NCBI RefSeq assembly: GCF_002688565.1
Contig: NZ_CP024011.1
Span: forward strand, 1,488,001-1,552,000
DNA length: 64,000 nt
Reading direction: 5' to 3'
Origin: Acinetobacter sp. LoGeW2-3
Lineage (GTDB): Bacteria > Pseudomonadota > Gammaproteobacteria > Pseudomonadales > Moraxellaceae
Shown here: positions 1-8,697 of the stretch, one piece after another
Layout: every line of letters starts with the position of its first letter
How positions within the stretch are numbered: the first letter of the stretch is position 1
The notes under the pieces: generated by a model
The model's input: the letters and a program-made list of their open reading frames with translations, nothing else
Told to the model about the DNA's origin: nothing
The model's database searches: none
Position numbers and translations under genes: made by a program

Positions 1-1
1 A

Positions 2-436
2 ACTCATAAAGGCTGGTTCTATCCGATGCCTAAGTCAGATGGGAAACAATTACGTGGTATAGAGGAAGGAATTGCAATCGATAATGATCTGTATTATTCA
101 GTGTTCAATCCAGATGCGAGTACAGCGAAAGAAGAGGGTGGAGCAGATGATTGTACGGGTGGTGTAACAGGAAAAAGTATCGCATATAAATTCTGTCTGC
201 CATACGGTGATAAAACTTGTTTTGGAACCACTTCAACAAGTAATCCGGAAAAAATTGCTGAATTGGGGGCTGGTATTGTTGGTTTGACATTTGGTGCAGG
301 TCGGACTCAGGCGAATCATAGAACTCTTATTTTCAATAAAGATGTTAGTCCAGCCCCTCCAGAATATGCAGTGTTGGATAAATTGGTACCAAAACGTTGG
401 TTTGAATATTTACCATTTAATTCTGGTGGTGAATAG
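2..436 (+). CDS. pilY1: PilY1-type pilus tip/assembly protein, C-terminal end only (ComC in A. baylyi)
   Basis: Partial gene. The reading frame is already open at base 2 and runs to TAG at 434-436, so the first in-window ATG (26) is not a real start. About 144 residues of the C-terminus remain, with two Cys pairs possible (around DDCTGG and FCLPYGDKTC) and the terminal PKRWFEYLPF region. PilY1 proteins are large secreted factors that act with minor pilins in type IV pilus assembly, adhesion and DNA uptake. The identification leans on context: two class III pilins follow at once, and this order before rpsP is known for Acinetobacter competence genes (comC-comE-comF in A. baylyi). The sequence in view is too short to prove the family alone. 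Confidence 0.75.
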   Translation, partial: THKGWFYPMPKSDGKQLRGIEEGIAIDNDLYYSVFNPDASTAKEEGGADDCTGGVTGKSIAYKFCLPYGDKTCFGTTSTSNPEKIAELGAGIVGLTFGAGRTQANHRTLIFNKDVSPAPPEYAVLDKLVPKRWFEYLPFNSGGE

Positions 437-438
437 TT

Positions 439-843
439 ATGAAAATAAACACAGGCTTTACTCTGATAGAGTTAATGATTGTAGTTATTATTCTAGCAAT
501 CTTGGCAGCCATTGCGCTGCCAAGTTATCAGGCTCAGGTTCGTAGAGGTAATGAAAAGCTTGCTTTGCAACAGATCGCTGATTTGAGTATGGAGCTTGAA
601 AAAGAAAAGACCCGTAATTTTAGTTATGAGGGTTTAAATGGAAAAAGCTTGTTAGCAAAAGCAGGAACTAAAACTGTCTATACAACTACAGTTTCTGCTG
701 AGTTGAGAAAATGGTCTATTAAATCTTGTGTAAACCAAACATTAGATGATGCAAGTTTATACAAAAATTTTGCTTCAAATAGCCAAGGTGCGACATGTGA
801 ATGGTCTGATACTACATGTACAGTCCCATCACAATGTCAATGA
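439..843 (+). CDS. Type IV pilin-like protein (ComE-like minor pilin)
   Basis: 134 residues, beginning two bases after the pilY1 stop, so probably translationally coupled. Residues 6-13 read GFTLIELM, the class III prepilin site: the leader is cut after Gly6 by PilD, Phe becomes the methylated N-terminus and Glu+5 is conserved. A hydrophobic alpha-1 helix follows (residues 7-30). The C-terminal part has four Cys (CVNQ, CEWS, CTVP, CQ), suggesting one or two disulfides including the usual D-region loop. Position between pilY1 and a second pilin points to the competence pilin ComE of A. baylyi. It would be assembled in the inner membrane into a type IV (pseudo)pilus used for DNA uptake or twitching. 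Confidence 0.85.
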   Translation: MKINTGFTLIELMIVVIILAILAAIALPSYQAQVRRGNEKLALQQIADLSMELEKEKTRNFSYEGLNGKSLLAKAGTKTVYTTTVSAELRKWSIKSCVNQTLDDASLYKNFASNSQGATCEWSDTTCTVPSQCQ

Positions 844-852
844 GGTGAAAAA

Positions 853-1269
853 ATGAAGTCATATTTTAATAACGGTTTTACACTCATTGAGTTAATGATT
901 GTTGTGGTGATCTTGGGGATTTTGGCTGCAATTGCTTATCCAAGTTATACAGGTTATCAGGCACGTACCAAGAGAGTTGAAGCACAAACGACCATGCTGG
1001 AGATAGCGAATCAGCTATCTGCTTATAAAGTGGCTTATGGCGATTATACAAATGCTGCATCAGCTCCATTTATGGTAGCTAAAATTCCAAATAGTGGAAC
1101 AGAAAATTATGGTTTACAGTTAACGGTGTCAGCGGATAAACATTCTTGGACTTTAAAAGCTACACCTGCAAATTCTATGGCAAATACCGGTGCTATTACA
1201 TTAAATAGTTCAGGTCAGCAATGCTGGGAAAAAATCTCAGGGGCATGTGAGCCGTGGGACGGTCGCTAA
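853..1269 (+). CDS. Type IV pilin-like protein (ComF/PilE-like pilin)
   Basis: 138 residues, nine bases after the previous pilin, with GAGGTG just before the ATG as ribosome site. Prepilin motif [11 protein letters not shown] at residues 8-18 with cleavage after Gly8 and Glu+5, then the membrane helix continuing to about residue 32 ([14 protein letters not shown]). Two Cys near the C-terminus (QQCWEK and GACEPW) form the likely D-region disulfide. Last gene of the pilus cluster. Corresponds by position to the pilin-like ComF of A. baylyi, which must not be confused with the phosphoribosyltransferase-type comF at 50047-50676. Confidence 0.87.
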   Translation: MKSYFNNGFTLIELMIVVVILGILAAIAYPSYTGYQARTKRVEAQTTMLEIANQLSAYKVAYGDYTNAASAPFMVAKIPNSGTENYGLQLTVSADKHSWTLKATPANSMANTGAITLNSSGQQCWEKISGACEPWDGR

Positions 1270-1412
1270 CCCAAATTCAAAATTGTAGCCAACCAATTTT
1301 TGATCTTTCATTCAGGGCAAACTTCGCGTAAAATATTGCCCTCTATGAAAGGGGTTTGAAGTGTTCCGGTGGTCGGTACATGAATAATCCGTAAAAACTA
1401 TAAGGTTCTATC

Positions 1413-1670
1413 ATGGTTGTTATTCGTCTTGCACGCGGTGGTGCTAAAAAACGTCCGTTCTATCAAATCATTGTGACTGATAGCCGTAATGCACGTGACG
1501 GTCGTTTCATCGAACGTATCGGTTTCTTCAACCCTACAGCTCAAGGTAAAGCAGAAAAACTTCGTTTAGATGCTGACCGTTTTGCTCACTGGGTTTCTCA
1601 AGGTGCACAACCTTCGGAACGTGTTGCTTCTTTAGCTGCTCAAGCTAAGAAAGCTGCAGTTGCTGCATAA
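1413..1670 (+). CDS. rpsP: 30S ribosomal protein S16
   Basis: 85 residues starting [19 protein letters not shown], the standard S16 N-terminus, with the [16 protein letters not shown] segment following; usual length for the family. S16 binds 16S rRNA early in 30S assembly. First gene of rpsP-rimM-trmD-rplS, the same order as in E. coli. The 143-base gap before it (1270-1412) must hold the operon promoter and a leader; I could not fix -35/-10 boxes with confidence. An AAGGTT sequence lies just upstream of the ATG. Confidence 0.97.
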   Translation: MVVIRLARGGAKKRPFYQIIVTDSRNARDGRFIERIGFFNPTAQGKAEKLRLDADRFAHWVSQGAQPSERVASLAAQAKKAAVAA

Positions 1671-1699
1671 TTTTTTATAAATTAGGTAGTAATTTGCCC

Positions 1700-2248
1700 A
1701 TGACACCAACACAGAATGTTCCCGAAGATCGTATTCAGATTGGACAGTTACGTTCAGCATATGGATTAAATGGGTGGCTCTGGGTCTATTCCAATACAGA
1801 ACCTATGAGCAATATATTTGACTACCTTCCTTGGTACATTGAGACCAAAGCAGGTTGGCAAATTGTCGATGTAAAACGTTGGAAACCACATGGCAAAGGT
1901 CTGGTTGTTTCGCTGAAGGGTGTGAGTGATCGCACTGCAGCAGACGGTCTGGTTGGTGCTAATGTCTGGATCTCTAAATCGCAACTGCCTCAACCCGGCG
2001 TGGATGAGTATTACTGGTCTGATTTGAAAGGTCTAACTGTGTTAGGTCTGGATGAAGAAGAACAGGAAGTGAATCTCGGCCAAATCCATGAAATGTTTGA
2101 AACAGGTGCCAATGATGTGATGGTAGTTCGCGCTACTGCTGACAGCGTCGATGGCGAAGAGCGAATGATTCCATGGCATAAAGATGTGGTACAGCGTGTT
2201 GATCTGGAAGCTGGTCGTATCTACGTGAATTGGGGCGTAGATTATTAA
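1700..2248 (+). CDS. rimM: Ribosome maturation factor RimM
   Basis: 182 residues from ATG 1700. An in-frame TTG two codons earlier (1694) is possible, but the ATG gives the usual Acinetobacter length. The N-terminal beta-barrel domain (IQIGQLRSAYGLNGWLWVYS) is followed by a C-terminal PRC-barrel that contains the EYYWSDLKGLTV and MIPWHKDVVQRVD segments. RimM binds S19 and helps mature the head of the 30S subunit. It lies 29 bases after rpsP and 42 before trmD, inside the same operon. Confidence 0.96.
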   Translation: MTPTQNVPEDRIQIGQLRSAYGLNGWLWVYSNTEPMSNIFDYLPWYIETKAGWQIVDVKRWKPHGKGLVVSLKGVSDRTAADGLVGANVWISKSQLPQPGVDEYYWSDLKGLTVLGLDEEEQEVNLGQIHEMFETGANDVMVVRATADSVDGEERMIPWHKDVVQRVDLEAGRIYVNWGVDY

Positions 2249-2290
2249 TCCTTAATAGGATTAACGCAGCAGGAAAATGAGGAGTCTGCG

Positions 2291-3040
2291 GTGTTCTTTG
2301 CAGTCATTACGCTTTTTCCTGAAATGTTTGAAGCGATTACAGCCTACGGTATTAGCGGGCGCGCAGTAAAACGTGATTTGATGCAAATTCATTGCATTAA
2401 TCCACGCGAATTTGCTGAAGGGAACTACAAACGGGTGGATGAACGTCCATTTGGTGGTGGTCCCGGTATGGTGATGATGGCTGAGCCATTAGCGAAAGCA
2501 ATTCACCGTGCTAAAGAGCTTGCAGCGCAAGCGGGTGCAGTTCATGTTCCAGTGGTGTATATGTCACCGCAAGGAAAAACCTTAAATGAAGCTGCAGTAC
2601 AGGACTTCGTTAAATATGACGGACTGATTGTATTGTGTGGACGTTATGAAGGTGTCGATGAACGTTTGATCCAGAAATATGTTGATCAGGAATGGTCGAT
2701 TGGAGATTACGTCTTATCGGGTGGAGAGCTCCCCGCGATGGTTTTATTGGACAGTATTATCCGGAGACTTCCGGGTGCTATGTCGGATGAACAATCACAC
2801 GTGCAAGACTCATTTGTGGATGGTCTGCTAGATTGCCCACAATATACCAAGCCAGACCATTTTGAAGGTATGGATGTGCCAGACATTTTAAAATCGGGAC
2901 ATCATGCCAATATTGAGAAATGGCGGTTTTTGCAGCGATATCAGCGCACTTTGGAACGCCGACCTGAGTTGGTGGAAAAAGTTGAACTGACCAAGCAGCA
3001 AAAGAAATGGCTAAAAGATTTGCAAAGTGGCAACAACTAA
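2291..3040 (+). CDS. trmD: tRNA (guanine37-N1)-methyltransferase TrmD
   Basis: 249 residues from a GTG start, preceded by a strong GAGGAG ribosome site. SPOUT-class methyltransferase: [13 protein letters not shown] near residues 50-62, the cofactor knot loop [12 protein letters not shown] near 114-125, and [15 protein letters not shown] near 136-150. TrmD puts m1G at position 37 of tRNAs reading CUN/CCN/CGG and prevents +1 frameshifting. Full length. Third gene of the rpsP operon. Confidence 0.97.
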   Translation: MFFAVITLFPEMFEAITAYGISGRAVKRDLMQIHCINPREFAEGNYKRVDERPFGGGPGMVMMAEPLAKAIHRAKELAAQAGAVHVPVVYMSPQGKTLNEAAVQDFVKYDGLIVLCGRYEGVDERLIQKYVDQEWSIGDYVLSGGELPAMVLLDSIIRRLPGAMSDEQSHVQDSFVDGLLDCPQYTKPDHFEGMDVPDILKSGHHANIEKWRFLQRYQRTLERRPELVEKVELTKQQKKWLKDLQSGNN

Positions 3041-3210
3041 ACCTGTTGTCCAAATCTGTATTTAAGCAATGTTGTTTAAATATTTAAAATAGGCTCTTTA
3101 TGCATTGAAGCGGTCAAGCATAAAGGGAAAGTCAATCGGGTCTATGCGCTTTAGCCTCTAGCCCCAGTGGAATCAGACCTCTTCTGACCCACACATATTG
3201 GAGATACCCC
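3041..3210 (+). promoter_or_regulatory. trmD-rplS intergenic region with hairpins
   Basis: 170 bases without a gene between two operon members that are usually close together. It contains an inverted repeat CTTTATGC (3096-3103) with GCATAAAG (3118-3125), and further down GGGTC (about 3138) can pair with GACCC (about 3186), shortly before the rplS ribosome site GGAGAT. It may be a separate promoter and leader for rplS or an mRNA processing/attenuation region. The function is inference; only the inverted repeats are seen. Confidence 0.35.
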
Positions 3211-3582
3211 ATGAGCGGTAAGCATCCTTTAGTACAAGCTGTTGAAAATGCTCAGCTTAAACAAGACATCCCAGCTTTTGCACCAGGTGACACAGTAGTT
3301 GTCCAAGTAAAAGTAAAAGAAGGCGACCGTGAACGTCTACAAGCGTTCGAAGGCGTTGTAATCGCTAAGAAAAACCGTGGTCTGAACTCTGCGTTCACAG
3401 TACGTAAAATTTCTAGCGGTGTGGGTGTTGAGCGTGTGTTCCAAACTCACTCTCCAATCGTTGCTAAAATCGAAGTGAAACGTCGTGGTGACGTTCGTCG
3501 TGCTAAACTTTACTACCTACGCGAATTGTCTGGTAAAGCTGCACGTATTCGTGAAAAATTGCCAGCTCGTAAACAAGGTTAA
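3211..3582 (+). CDS. rplS: 50S ribosomal protein L19
   Basis: 123 residues with the L19 hallmarks [23 protein letters not shown] (described in parts: [10 protein letters not shown] at 27-36, [11 protein letters not shown] at 42-52) and [14 protein letters not shown] toward the C-terminus. L19 sits at the 30S-50S interface near bridge B6/B8. GGAGAT lies 5-10 bases before the ATG. Last gene of the operon, closed by the terminator at 3603-3632. Confidence 0.97.
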   Translation: MSGKHPLVQAVENAQLKQDIPAFAPGDTVVVQVKVKEGDRERLQAFEGVVIAKKNRGLNSAFTVRKISSGVGVERVFQTHSPIVAKIEVKRRGDVRRAKLYYLRELSGKAARIREKLPARKQG

Positions 3583-3602
3583 TTTTAGCCTTGCTTTCAA
3601 GC

Positions 3603-3632
3603 AAAAAAATGCGCCTTTGGGCGCATTTTTTT
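3603..3632. terminator. Bidirectional intrinsic terminator (rplS / lipA)
   Basis: Stem TGCGCC / GGCGCA with a TTTG loop, flanked by a run of seven A on the left and seven T on the right. It can end rplS on the plus strand and the lipase gene on the minus strand, which converge here. Confidence 0.9.
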
Positions 3633-3643
3633 ATGTTTGAATT

Positions 3644-4633
3644 TTATAGACCTTGTAGCTTTAATCGGTTGGCATGCTGACGGTAAACATCCACCGGATC
3701 TGGTGCGAATATATTTTTCAATCCAAGTACCTGGTTAACTTCATCCAGATGATTCCAGTTGTAGTTATCTCGAATAGTTTTACCAAACTTGGCACTACAG
3801 CGTGGTACAAGTCCATCGTTATCTCGACCACCATCAATTAATAGGCTGGTTGCTTTTAAGACGGAGTCTATATCGAGTAAATTAGTGACTGTACCGACCC
3901 CAGTAAATGAATAATTGTAAATCTCATTTCCATCATACTTTGCTTTATAAGCACCTTCACCACAGGCAGTAGTTGGCATACCCAACGGATACTGTTGAGC
4001 AAACTTTGCCGAACCTTGAACACTTAAGCTGTTGGCACTTGCTAAAGAATCATGAGGAAAACTATTCGGATCTAATCCTTGTGCCCATGTAATGGTTTTA
4101 GACAGGACATTAACCACAGAGGTAACCGGGGTTTCTAGTACAGGTGCAATATCACGGATAGTTAGAATGAGATCAGACACTGGTGAGCCTTTATTGGTAG
4201 CACCCACAGCGGTTAATGAGGCTACCAAGTCAGATCGAGTACGTGCTACATAACGAATTGTTGGCCCACCATGTGAGTGGCCAATCAGGTTTACTTTTTT
4301 AGCGCCAGTAATTGCCGCGATTTCTTCTACTTGATGTCGAAGTTGCTCGCCACGAATTTCAGTCGAGTTAAATGGGGAAACACGAGTTGCCCAGACATTT
4401 GCGCCGTTACGTGCCAGATCTGGCAGAATCTGGTACCAGTAATCTAAGCCAAACTGATCTGTACCGACTCGGATAAAGCCCGCCATGCCATGTACAAACA
4501 CGATTGGGTATTTAGTTTTTGCATAGCTGGAACTGGCTTTTGCAGTAACTTGACTGGCCTGAGTTGCAGCCTGTGCGTTAAAGCAGGCACTTGCCAAAAC
4601 AAGACCCGCTGTGAATAGTCCAATTTTCATCAT
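3644..4633 (-). CDS. lipA: Secreted triacylglycerol lipase (family I, foldase-dependent)
   Basis: 329 residues with a signal peptide ending near residue 22 (FNAQA). Alpha/beta hydrolase: oxyanion-hole HGM at 49-51, nucleophile Ser120 in GHSHG, catalytic Asp273 in DNDGLVP (also next to the calcium site), catalytic His295 in WNHLDE, and Cys224/Cys279 as the conserved disulfide pair of the Pseudomonas/Acinetobacter subfamily. It hydrolyses long-chain triglycerides outside the cell after type II secretion. Its dedicated foldase is encoded upstream (5156-6187), the lipB-lipA order known from Acinetobacter. AGAGGT precedes the start; ATG 4630 is an equally good second start. Confidence 0.93.
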   Translation of the reverse strand: MMKIGLFTAGLVLASACFNAQAATQASQVTAKASSSYAKTKYPIVFVHGMAGFIRVGTDQFGLDYWYQILPDLARNGANVWATRVSPFNSTEIRGEQLRHQVEEIAAITGAKKVNLIGHSHGGPTIRYVARTRSDLVASLTAVGATNKGSPVSDLILTIRDIAPVLETPVTSVVNVLSKTITWAQGLDPNSFPHDSLASANSLSVQGSAKFAQQYPLGMPTTACGEGAYKAKYDGNEIYNYSFTGVGTVTNLLDIDSVLKATSLLIDGGRDNDGLVPRCSAKFGKTIRDNYNWNHLDEVNQVLGLKNIFAPDPVDVYRQHANRLKLQGL

Positions 4634-5155
4634 TATGACCTCTATTGTTGTTTTCTAAAGGCTGTCCTTGCCATTTTTAACCTCGTCAATCTAGAGAGGT
4701 GGTATGAGCAGAAAGCACTATCCTCATGACGCTATGATTATTTATGTTTCTAATGTTTTCCTTAAGTACTTATCCTGATTTATTACTGAAGTCCGAAGTT
4801 AAAAATATGGTCTTCATCTTCAATCGCTTAGGGAAATTATGCTTTTAAGCAGGCGTATTTTTTCATTCTGATCAGTGAATGCCATGTCATTTAAGGTCAT
4901 AGACAGGCTTTCGAATCAGATAAGTGGGAAATGCTTTAGTAGATTAATTGTTTTGAATATAAGTTATTGAAATAAATTAACTTTAATTATTTTTCAATTA
5001 TCGGTTTGAGATAATAAAATTGTAATTAATAGTAAATTCTCCCTAAGAAGATCAAGTCAGATCTTAATAAATAAGCTCAAGGTAAGGAGATCAGATTTCA
5101 AAAATAATAAAAAGGCCATAACTTGATTGGTTATAGCCTAAAAGTTTTTTAAAGG
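4634..5155 (-). other. lipB-lipA intergenic region, AT-rich, no gene
   Basis: 522 bases without a credible coding frame. Its right end holds the hairpin terminator of the foldase gene (5108-5142). The rest must therefore contain the separate promoter of lipA. I could not assign promoter boxes or an operator among the many AT-rich words. Confidence 0.6.
5108..5142 (-). terminator. Terminator after the lipase foldase gene
   Basis: Inverted repeat GGC-ATAAC / GTTAT-GCC around a TTGATTG loop, with a run of A at its left end that reads as U on the minus-strand transcript. It lies 14 bases past the foldase stop and suggests that lipB and lipA are not simply co-transcribed. Confidence 0.65.
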
Positions 5156-6187
5156 TTAATCAGCAAAAGGAAGTTTGCCTCCTTTGTCATGTACCTGTTC
5201 AAAGGTTTCTACACGCAGTCGCTCTTCCGGTTTTTTGAAATGCTGCGCACGTAATTCCTGAACGGCTTTCTGCTTGGCATTGTCATTTAAGCCGCTTTTC
5301 ATGATGTTATCGCGCTCATTTAAATAGCTGGTCACACTCGATTTCCAGCTAGCACGTTCACTATCCAGACTTTCAAGACGTTGGGTGGCTTCTGGACCTA
5401 CCAGATTTAAACGCATCTGACGAATTTCCTCAGCAGAACCACTGCGTGCTTTAATGTCGGCAGTGAGTTTGCGCAAATCTTCCAGCTTATTCAGTTGCTC
5501 CAGATTTTCTTGCCAGTCTTCTGGTAACTGTTGAAACAGTTCTTTCAGTTTCTGTGCTTTTTCAGCTTCGCTTAAGTTCTTATCCGCCATGACTGCCATG
5601 CGGTCCAAAGTATATTCATGATAGGTATCTTCAGTGCCAAACAGTCCTTCAATTTCATAATTGGAAAAGAAGCGCTTACGCTGATTTTGGGTACTGGTAT
5701 AGATGCTACGGTAATAAGCCGGATCTTCCTGATTTAGACCAGCTGGTGGCGTTATTTCACCGAGACTTTGACGATACTGTAAATAGCGATCCCATAGATC
5801 CAGAATCTGCGACAGGGCAGGTTCTTTGTGATTCTGGGAAATATAGGTTTTGAAATCCTGCTGAATCTGTTCAATAGTTTTCTCACCATACTGGGTAATG
5901 AAATATTCAAAACAGTTACGGGTCTGCTCATTCACGATTAGGCGATTACTGCTGTCCAGCTGCATCTGACAGTTGATCTCGGTATCTTGCTGGCTGGGGC
6001 TGGAAAAAAAAGTATTATTCTGCGCACTGACATTCACAGCATTGGATTCACTATTTAGCATCGCTGCCTGAGCTCCACCTGACCCATTCTCAGTTTGCTT
6101 TTCATCCTGAGGGGAAAGCCACAAGAGCAGCGTGATCAGACATAGAATCACCAGCACAGCAATGATCCAGATTTTATATTTCTGCAT
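5156..6187 (-). CDS. lipB: Lipase-specific foldase (lipase chaperone)
   Basis: 343 residues: an N-terminal membrane anchor (residues 6-24), a variable Ser/Asn/Gln-rich linker, then an all-helical periplasmic chaperone domain. The Lif-family signature RxxFDYFLSAxGE appears as RNCFEYFITQYGE at 90-102. The downstream LFGTEDTYHEYTLDR and EKAQKLKELFQQLPEDW segments are also typical. Lif proteins wrap the lipase in the periplasm and give it its active fold before secretion. The partner lipase gene is 522 bases downstream on the same strand. Confidence 0.9.
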   Translation of the reverse strand: MQKYKIWIIAVLVILCLITLLLWLSPQDEKQTENGSGGAQAAMLNSESNAVNVSAQNNTFFSSPSQQDTEINCQMQLDSSNRLIVNEQTRNCFEYFITQYGEKTIEQIQQDFKTYISQNHKEPALSQILDLWDRYLQYRQSLGEITPPAGLNQEDPAYYRSIYTSTQNQRKRFFSNYEIEGLFGTEDTYHEYTLDRMAVMADKNLSEAEKAQKLKELFQQLPEDWQENLEQLNKLEDLRKLTADIKARSGSAEEIRQMRLNLVGPEATQRLESLDSERASWKSSVTSYLNERDNIMKSGLNDNAKQKAVQELRAQHFKKPEERLRVETFEQVHDKGGKLPFAD

Positions 6188-6342
6188 GTCCTATGCACCT
6201 TTATTTTGTTTTTCTTCAATTATTATTAAAAATGAATTGGCTCAATATGCCATAAATGCAAATTGAATCGCATAGATAAGTTGTAAATCATTGATCAGGG
6301 TTTTACCATTGCGCCAACTTAAAAATTGTCTGATTTTTTGCC

Positions 6343-7248
6343 ATGAAATCTTCATCTCCTAAAATTCAGCGTCGTCATATCAGCGGTGTGTTTCTGTTAA
6401 ATAAGCCTTTAGGCATCAGCTCCAATGCTGCGCTGCAAAAAGTACGCTGGCTGTATCGTGCGCAAAAAGCCGGACATACAGGTGCGCTAGATCCTTTGGC
6501 ATCTGGCTTATTGCCGATCTGTCTGGGAGAGGCGACCAAATTTTCACATTATTTGCTGGATTCAACCAAGCGTTATCAAACTACGGTTTTTCTAGGCCAT
6601 AGCACGACTACTGGTGACGTCGAAGGTGAGGTTCTACTCGAGCAAGCCGTTCCTGAATTAAATGAACAGCTGATCAAGGATACGCTTGCCAAATTTATCG
6701 GTGAGATCCAGCAGGTCCCGCCGATGTATTCTGCCTTGAAGAAAGAGGGCCGTCCGCTGTATGAGTTGGCACGTCAAGGGATTGAGATTGAACGTGAGGC
6801 ACGGCCAATTACCATTTATGCCATCGAGCTTTTATCTTTTACTGAAAATAGTATTACGCTAGATGTGACCTGTTCTAAAGGCACGTATATTCGAGTATTG
6901 GGTGAGGATATTGCCAAGGCACTGGGTACCTATGGTCATCTGACTTATTTGCACCGCACGCAGACTGGTCATTTTGACATTATTCCTACTTATACCATTG
7001 AATATCTGGAAAGCCTGAGCGAAGAAGAGCGTGAAGCTTTATTGTTACCAGCTTATGCGCCAGTACAACATTTCCCGCAGGTTCAGGCACCAGAGGGCCG
7101 TGCGGAATACTTTAGTCGTGGTATGGAAAGTAATATCGATCATCCGGCAGAGCCACAAGTGTTGGTCTTTGATGGTGAAAAATGCTTAGGCTTGGCTGAA
7201 ATTACCGATAAAAAACGCTTAGTTCCAAAACGCGTTTTAAATCTCTAA
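6343..7248 (+). CDS. truB: tRNA pseudouridine(55) synthase TruB
   Basis: 301 residues. [14 protein letters not shown] near residue 15 and the catalytic Asp in [12 protein letters not shown] near residues 45-56, then the conserved [19 protein letters not shown] block (substrate recognition) and [13 protein letters not shown]. TruB makes pseudouridine 55 in the T-loop of all elongator tRNAs. Length is normal. The C-terminal [20 protein letters not shown] segment is the small PUA-like tail. It is followed after 22 bases by a permease gene, probably co-transcribed. Confidence 0.96.
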   Translation: MKSSSPKIQRRHISGVFLLNKPLGISSNAALQKVRWLYRAQKAGHTGALDPLASGLLPICLGEATKFSHYLLDSTKRYQTTVFLGHSTTTGDVEGEVLLEQAVPELNEQLIKDTLAKFIGEIQQVPPMYSALKKEGRPLYELARQGIEIEREARPITIYAIELLSFTENSITLDVTCSKGTYIRVLGEDIAKALGTYGHLTYLHRTQTGHFDIIPTYTIEYLESLSEEEREALLLPAYAPVQHFPQVQAPEGRAEYFSRGMESNIDHPAEPQVLVFDGEKCLGLAEITDKKRLVPKRVLNL

Positions 7249-7270
7249 AAAATACTAAGAGAAAATTGAT

Positions 7271-8038
7271 ATGGAAATCGAGATCATCATCAGCCTGATT
7301 GGCTTTGCCTTTATGGCAGGAGCAATTGATGCCGCCGTCGGTGGTGGTGGTCTGATCCAGATTCCGGCGATTATGAGTAGTTTGCCGCATCTACCGCCAG
7401 CGACGGTGTTCGGCACCAATAAGCTGGCTTCTATTTGTGGGACGGCTTCTGCGGCACTTTCCTATTTGCGTCAGGTGAAATTGCCGTGGGCTTTACTTGG
7501 CGTGATTGCGCTGTGTAGCTATATCAGTTCTTTTACTGGCGCGGCCAGTGTCACGCTGATTCCAGTGGAAATTCTGAGGCCTTTTGTGCTGGTCATGCTG
7601 ATCGTTATTGCGATCTACACCTTCATGAAAAAGCAGTTTGGTCGGGTGCATGTCGAGCAGAAGCTGACCCGAAAAATGCTGATACTCGCTGCCATTGGCA
7701 GCTTGATGATCGGGTTTTATGATGGGATTTTTGGCCCTGGCACTGGTAGTTTCTTTATTTTTTTCTTTATCCGTTATTTGAGTGTGGATTTTTTGCATGC
7801 TTCGGCACTCTCGAAAATCGCCAATTTCACCACCAATCTGGCTGCATTAAGCTTCTTTATTCCCACTGGGCATGTACTGTTTATGATCGGTGCCATGATG
7901 GCAGTAGCGAATATCGCAGGTTCAATCGTTGGGGTGAAACTTGCCTTTAAATATGGTAGTGGTTTTATCCGGATTCTGTTTCTGATACTGGTCAGTTTGC
8001 TAATTTGCCGCATGGCCTATCAGATGTTTCTAATTTAA
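7271..8038 (+). CDS. TSUP (TauE/SafE) family membrane transporter
   Basis: 255 residues with about eight hydrophobic segments. The duplicated TauE/SafE signatures are visible: FMAGAIDAAVGGGGLIQIP near residues 15-33 and GFYDGIFGPGTGSFFIF near residues 148-164. The family moves organic or inorganic sulfur compounds or related anions across the inner membrane, but the substrate cannot be read from sequence. Probably co-transcribed with truB. E. coli YfcA is a well-known relative. Confidence 0.88.
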   Translation: MEIEIIISLIGFAFMAGAIDAAVGGGGLIQIPAIMSSLPHLPPATVFGTNKLASICGTASAALSYLRQVKLPWALLGVIALCSYISSFTGAASVTLIPVEILRPFVLVMLIVIAIYTFMKKQFGRVHVEQKLTRKMLILAAIGSLMIGFYDGIFGPGTGSFFIFFFIRYLSVDFLHASALSKIANFTTNLAALSFFIPTGHVLFMIGAMMAVANIAGSIVGVKLAFKYGSGFIRILFLILVSLLICRMAYQMFLI

Positions 8039-8164
8039 GAATAGATGTAAACTATTCTCAATATTAAAGTTTTTCATACAATTTCTACTTATAAAACCTC
8101 CTGAACCCTTGTCATTTTCTTTCTATGATGCAGAAAGCCATGACAAAAACAGGAGAAAAATTAC

Positions 8165-8632
8165 ATGACCACCATTTTTGAAGCACTTAGGGAAAGTCAT
8201 GAAATTCAGCGTGATCTTGCTGAAAAATTATTACAAACTTCCGGGGACACACCAGAACGCCGTGAACTGTTCAAGCAACTCAAAAATGAACTGTTTGCCC
8301 ATGAAACAGCGGAAGATCGCTATTTCTATATTCCATTGATGATGACCGATTCGGGGCTGAATATTACCCGTCATGCTTTAGCCGAACATCATGAAATGGA
8401 TGAGATGATTGAGGAGCTGACAGCTACCGAATTTAGTAATCCAGGCTGGATTGCGACTGCCAAAAGACTTTCAGAAAAGGTTCATCACCATTTGAAAGAA
8501 GAGGAGCATGGCTTCTTCCAGCAGGCAGGTAAAATTCTCGTCGAAGAGCAGAAAACCGCTTTAGCAGTGCAATATAAGAATGAATACCAGCGTTATAAAG
8601 ACATGAAAAAAGATATGCTGGTCCAAAGCTAA
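8165..8632 (+). CDS. Hemerythrin HHE domain protein
   Basis: 155 residues. A single four-helix hemerythrin-like domain with candidate di-iron ligands at His12 (ESHEIQ), His/Glu in FAHETAEDRYF, HH/E in AEHHEMDEMIEEL and the HHHLKEEEHGFF cluster. Such soluble proteins bind a non-haem di-iron centre and sense or buffer O2, NO or iron; the exact role here is unknown. A GGAG ribosome site precedes the ATG. It stands alone, closed by the terminator at 8658-8688. Confidence 0.87.
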   Translation: MTTIFEALRESHEIQRDLAEKLLQTSGDTPERRELFKQLKNELFAHETAEDRYFYIPLMMTDSGLNITRHALAEHHEMDEMIEELTATEFSNPGWIATAKRLSEKVHHHLKEEEHGFFQQAGKILVEEQKTALAVQYKNEYQRYKDMKKDMLVQS

Positions 8633-8657
8633 ATTTTGAATTTAAAATTTATAATGC

Positions 8658-8688
8658 AAAAAAAGATGGCTGAATGGCCATCTTTTTT
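8658..8688. terminator. Bidirectional intrinsic terminator
   Basis: GATGGC / GCCATC stem with A-run on the left and T-run on the right, between the convergent hemerythrin gene and the EamA gene at 8698-9612. Confidence 0.88.
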
Positions 8689-8697
8689 ATAAGCGCT

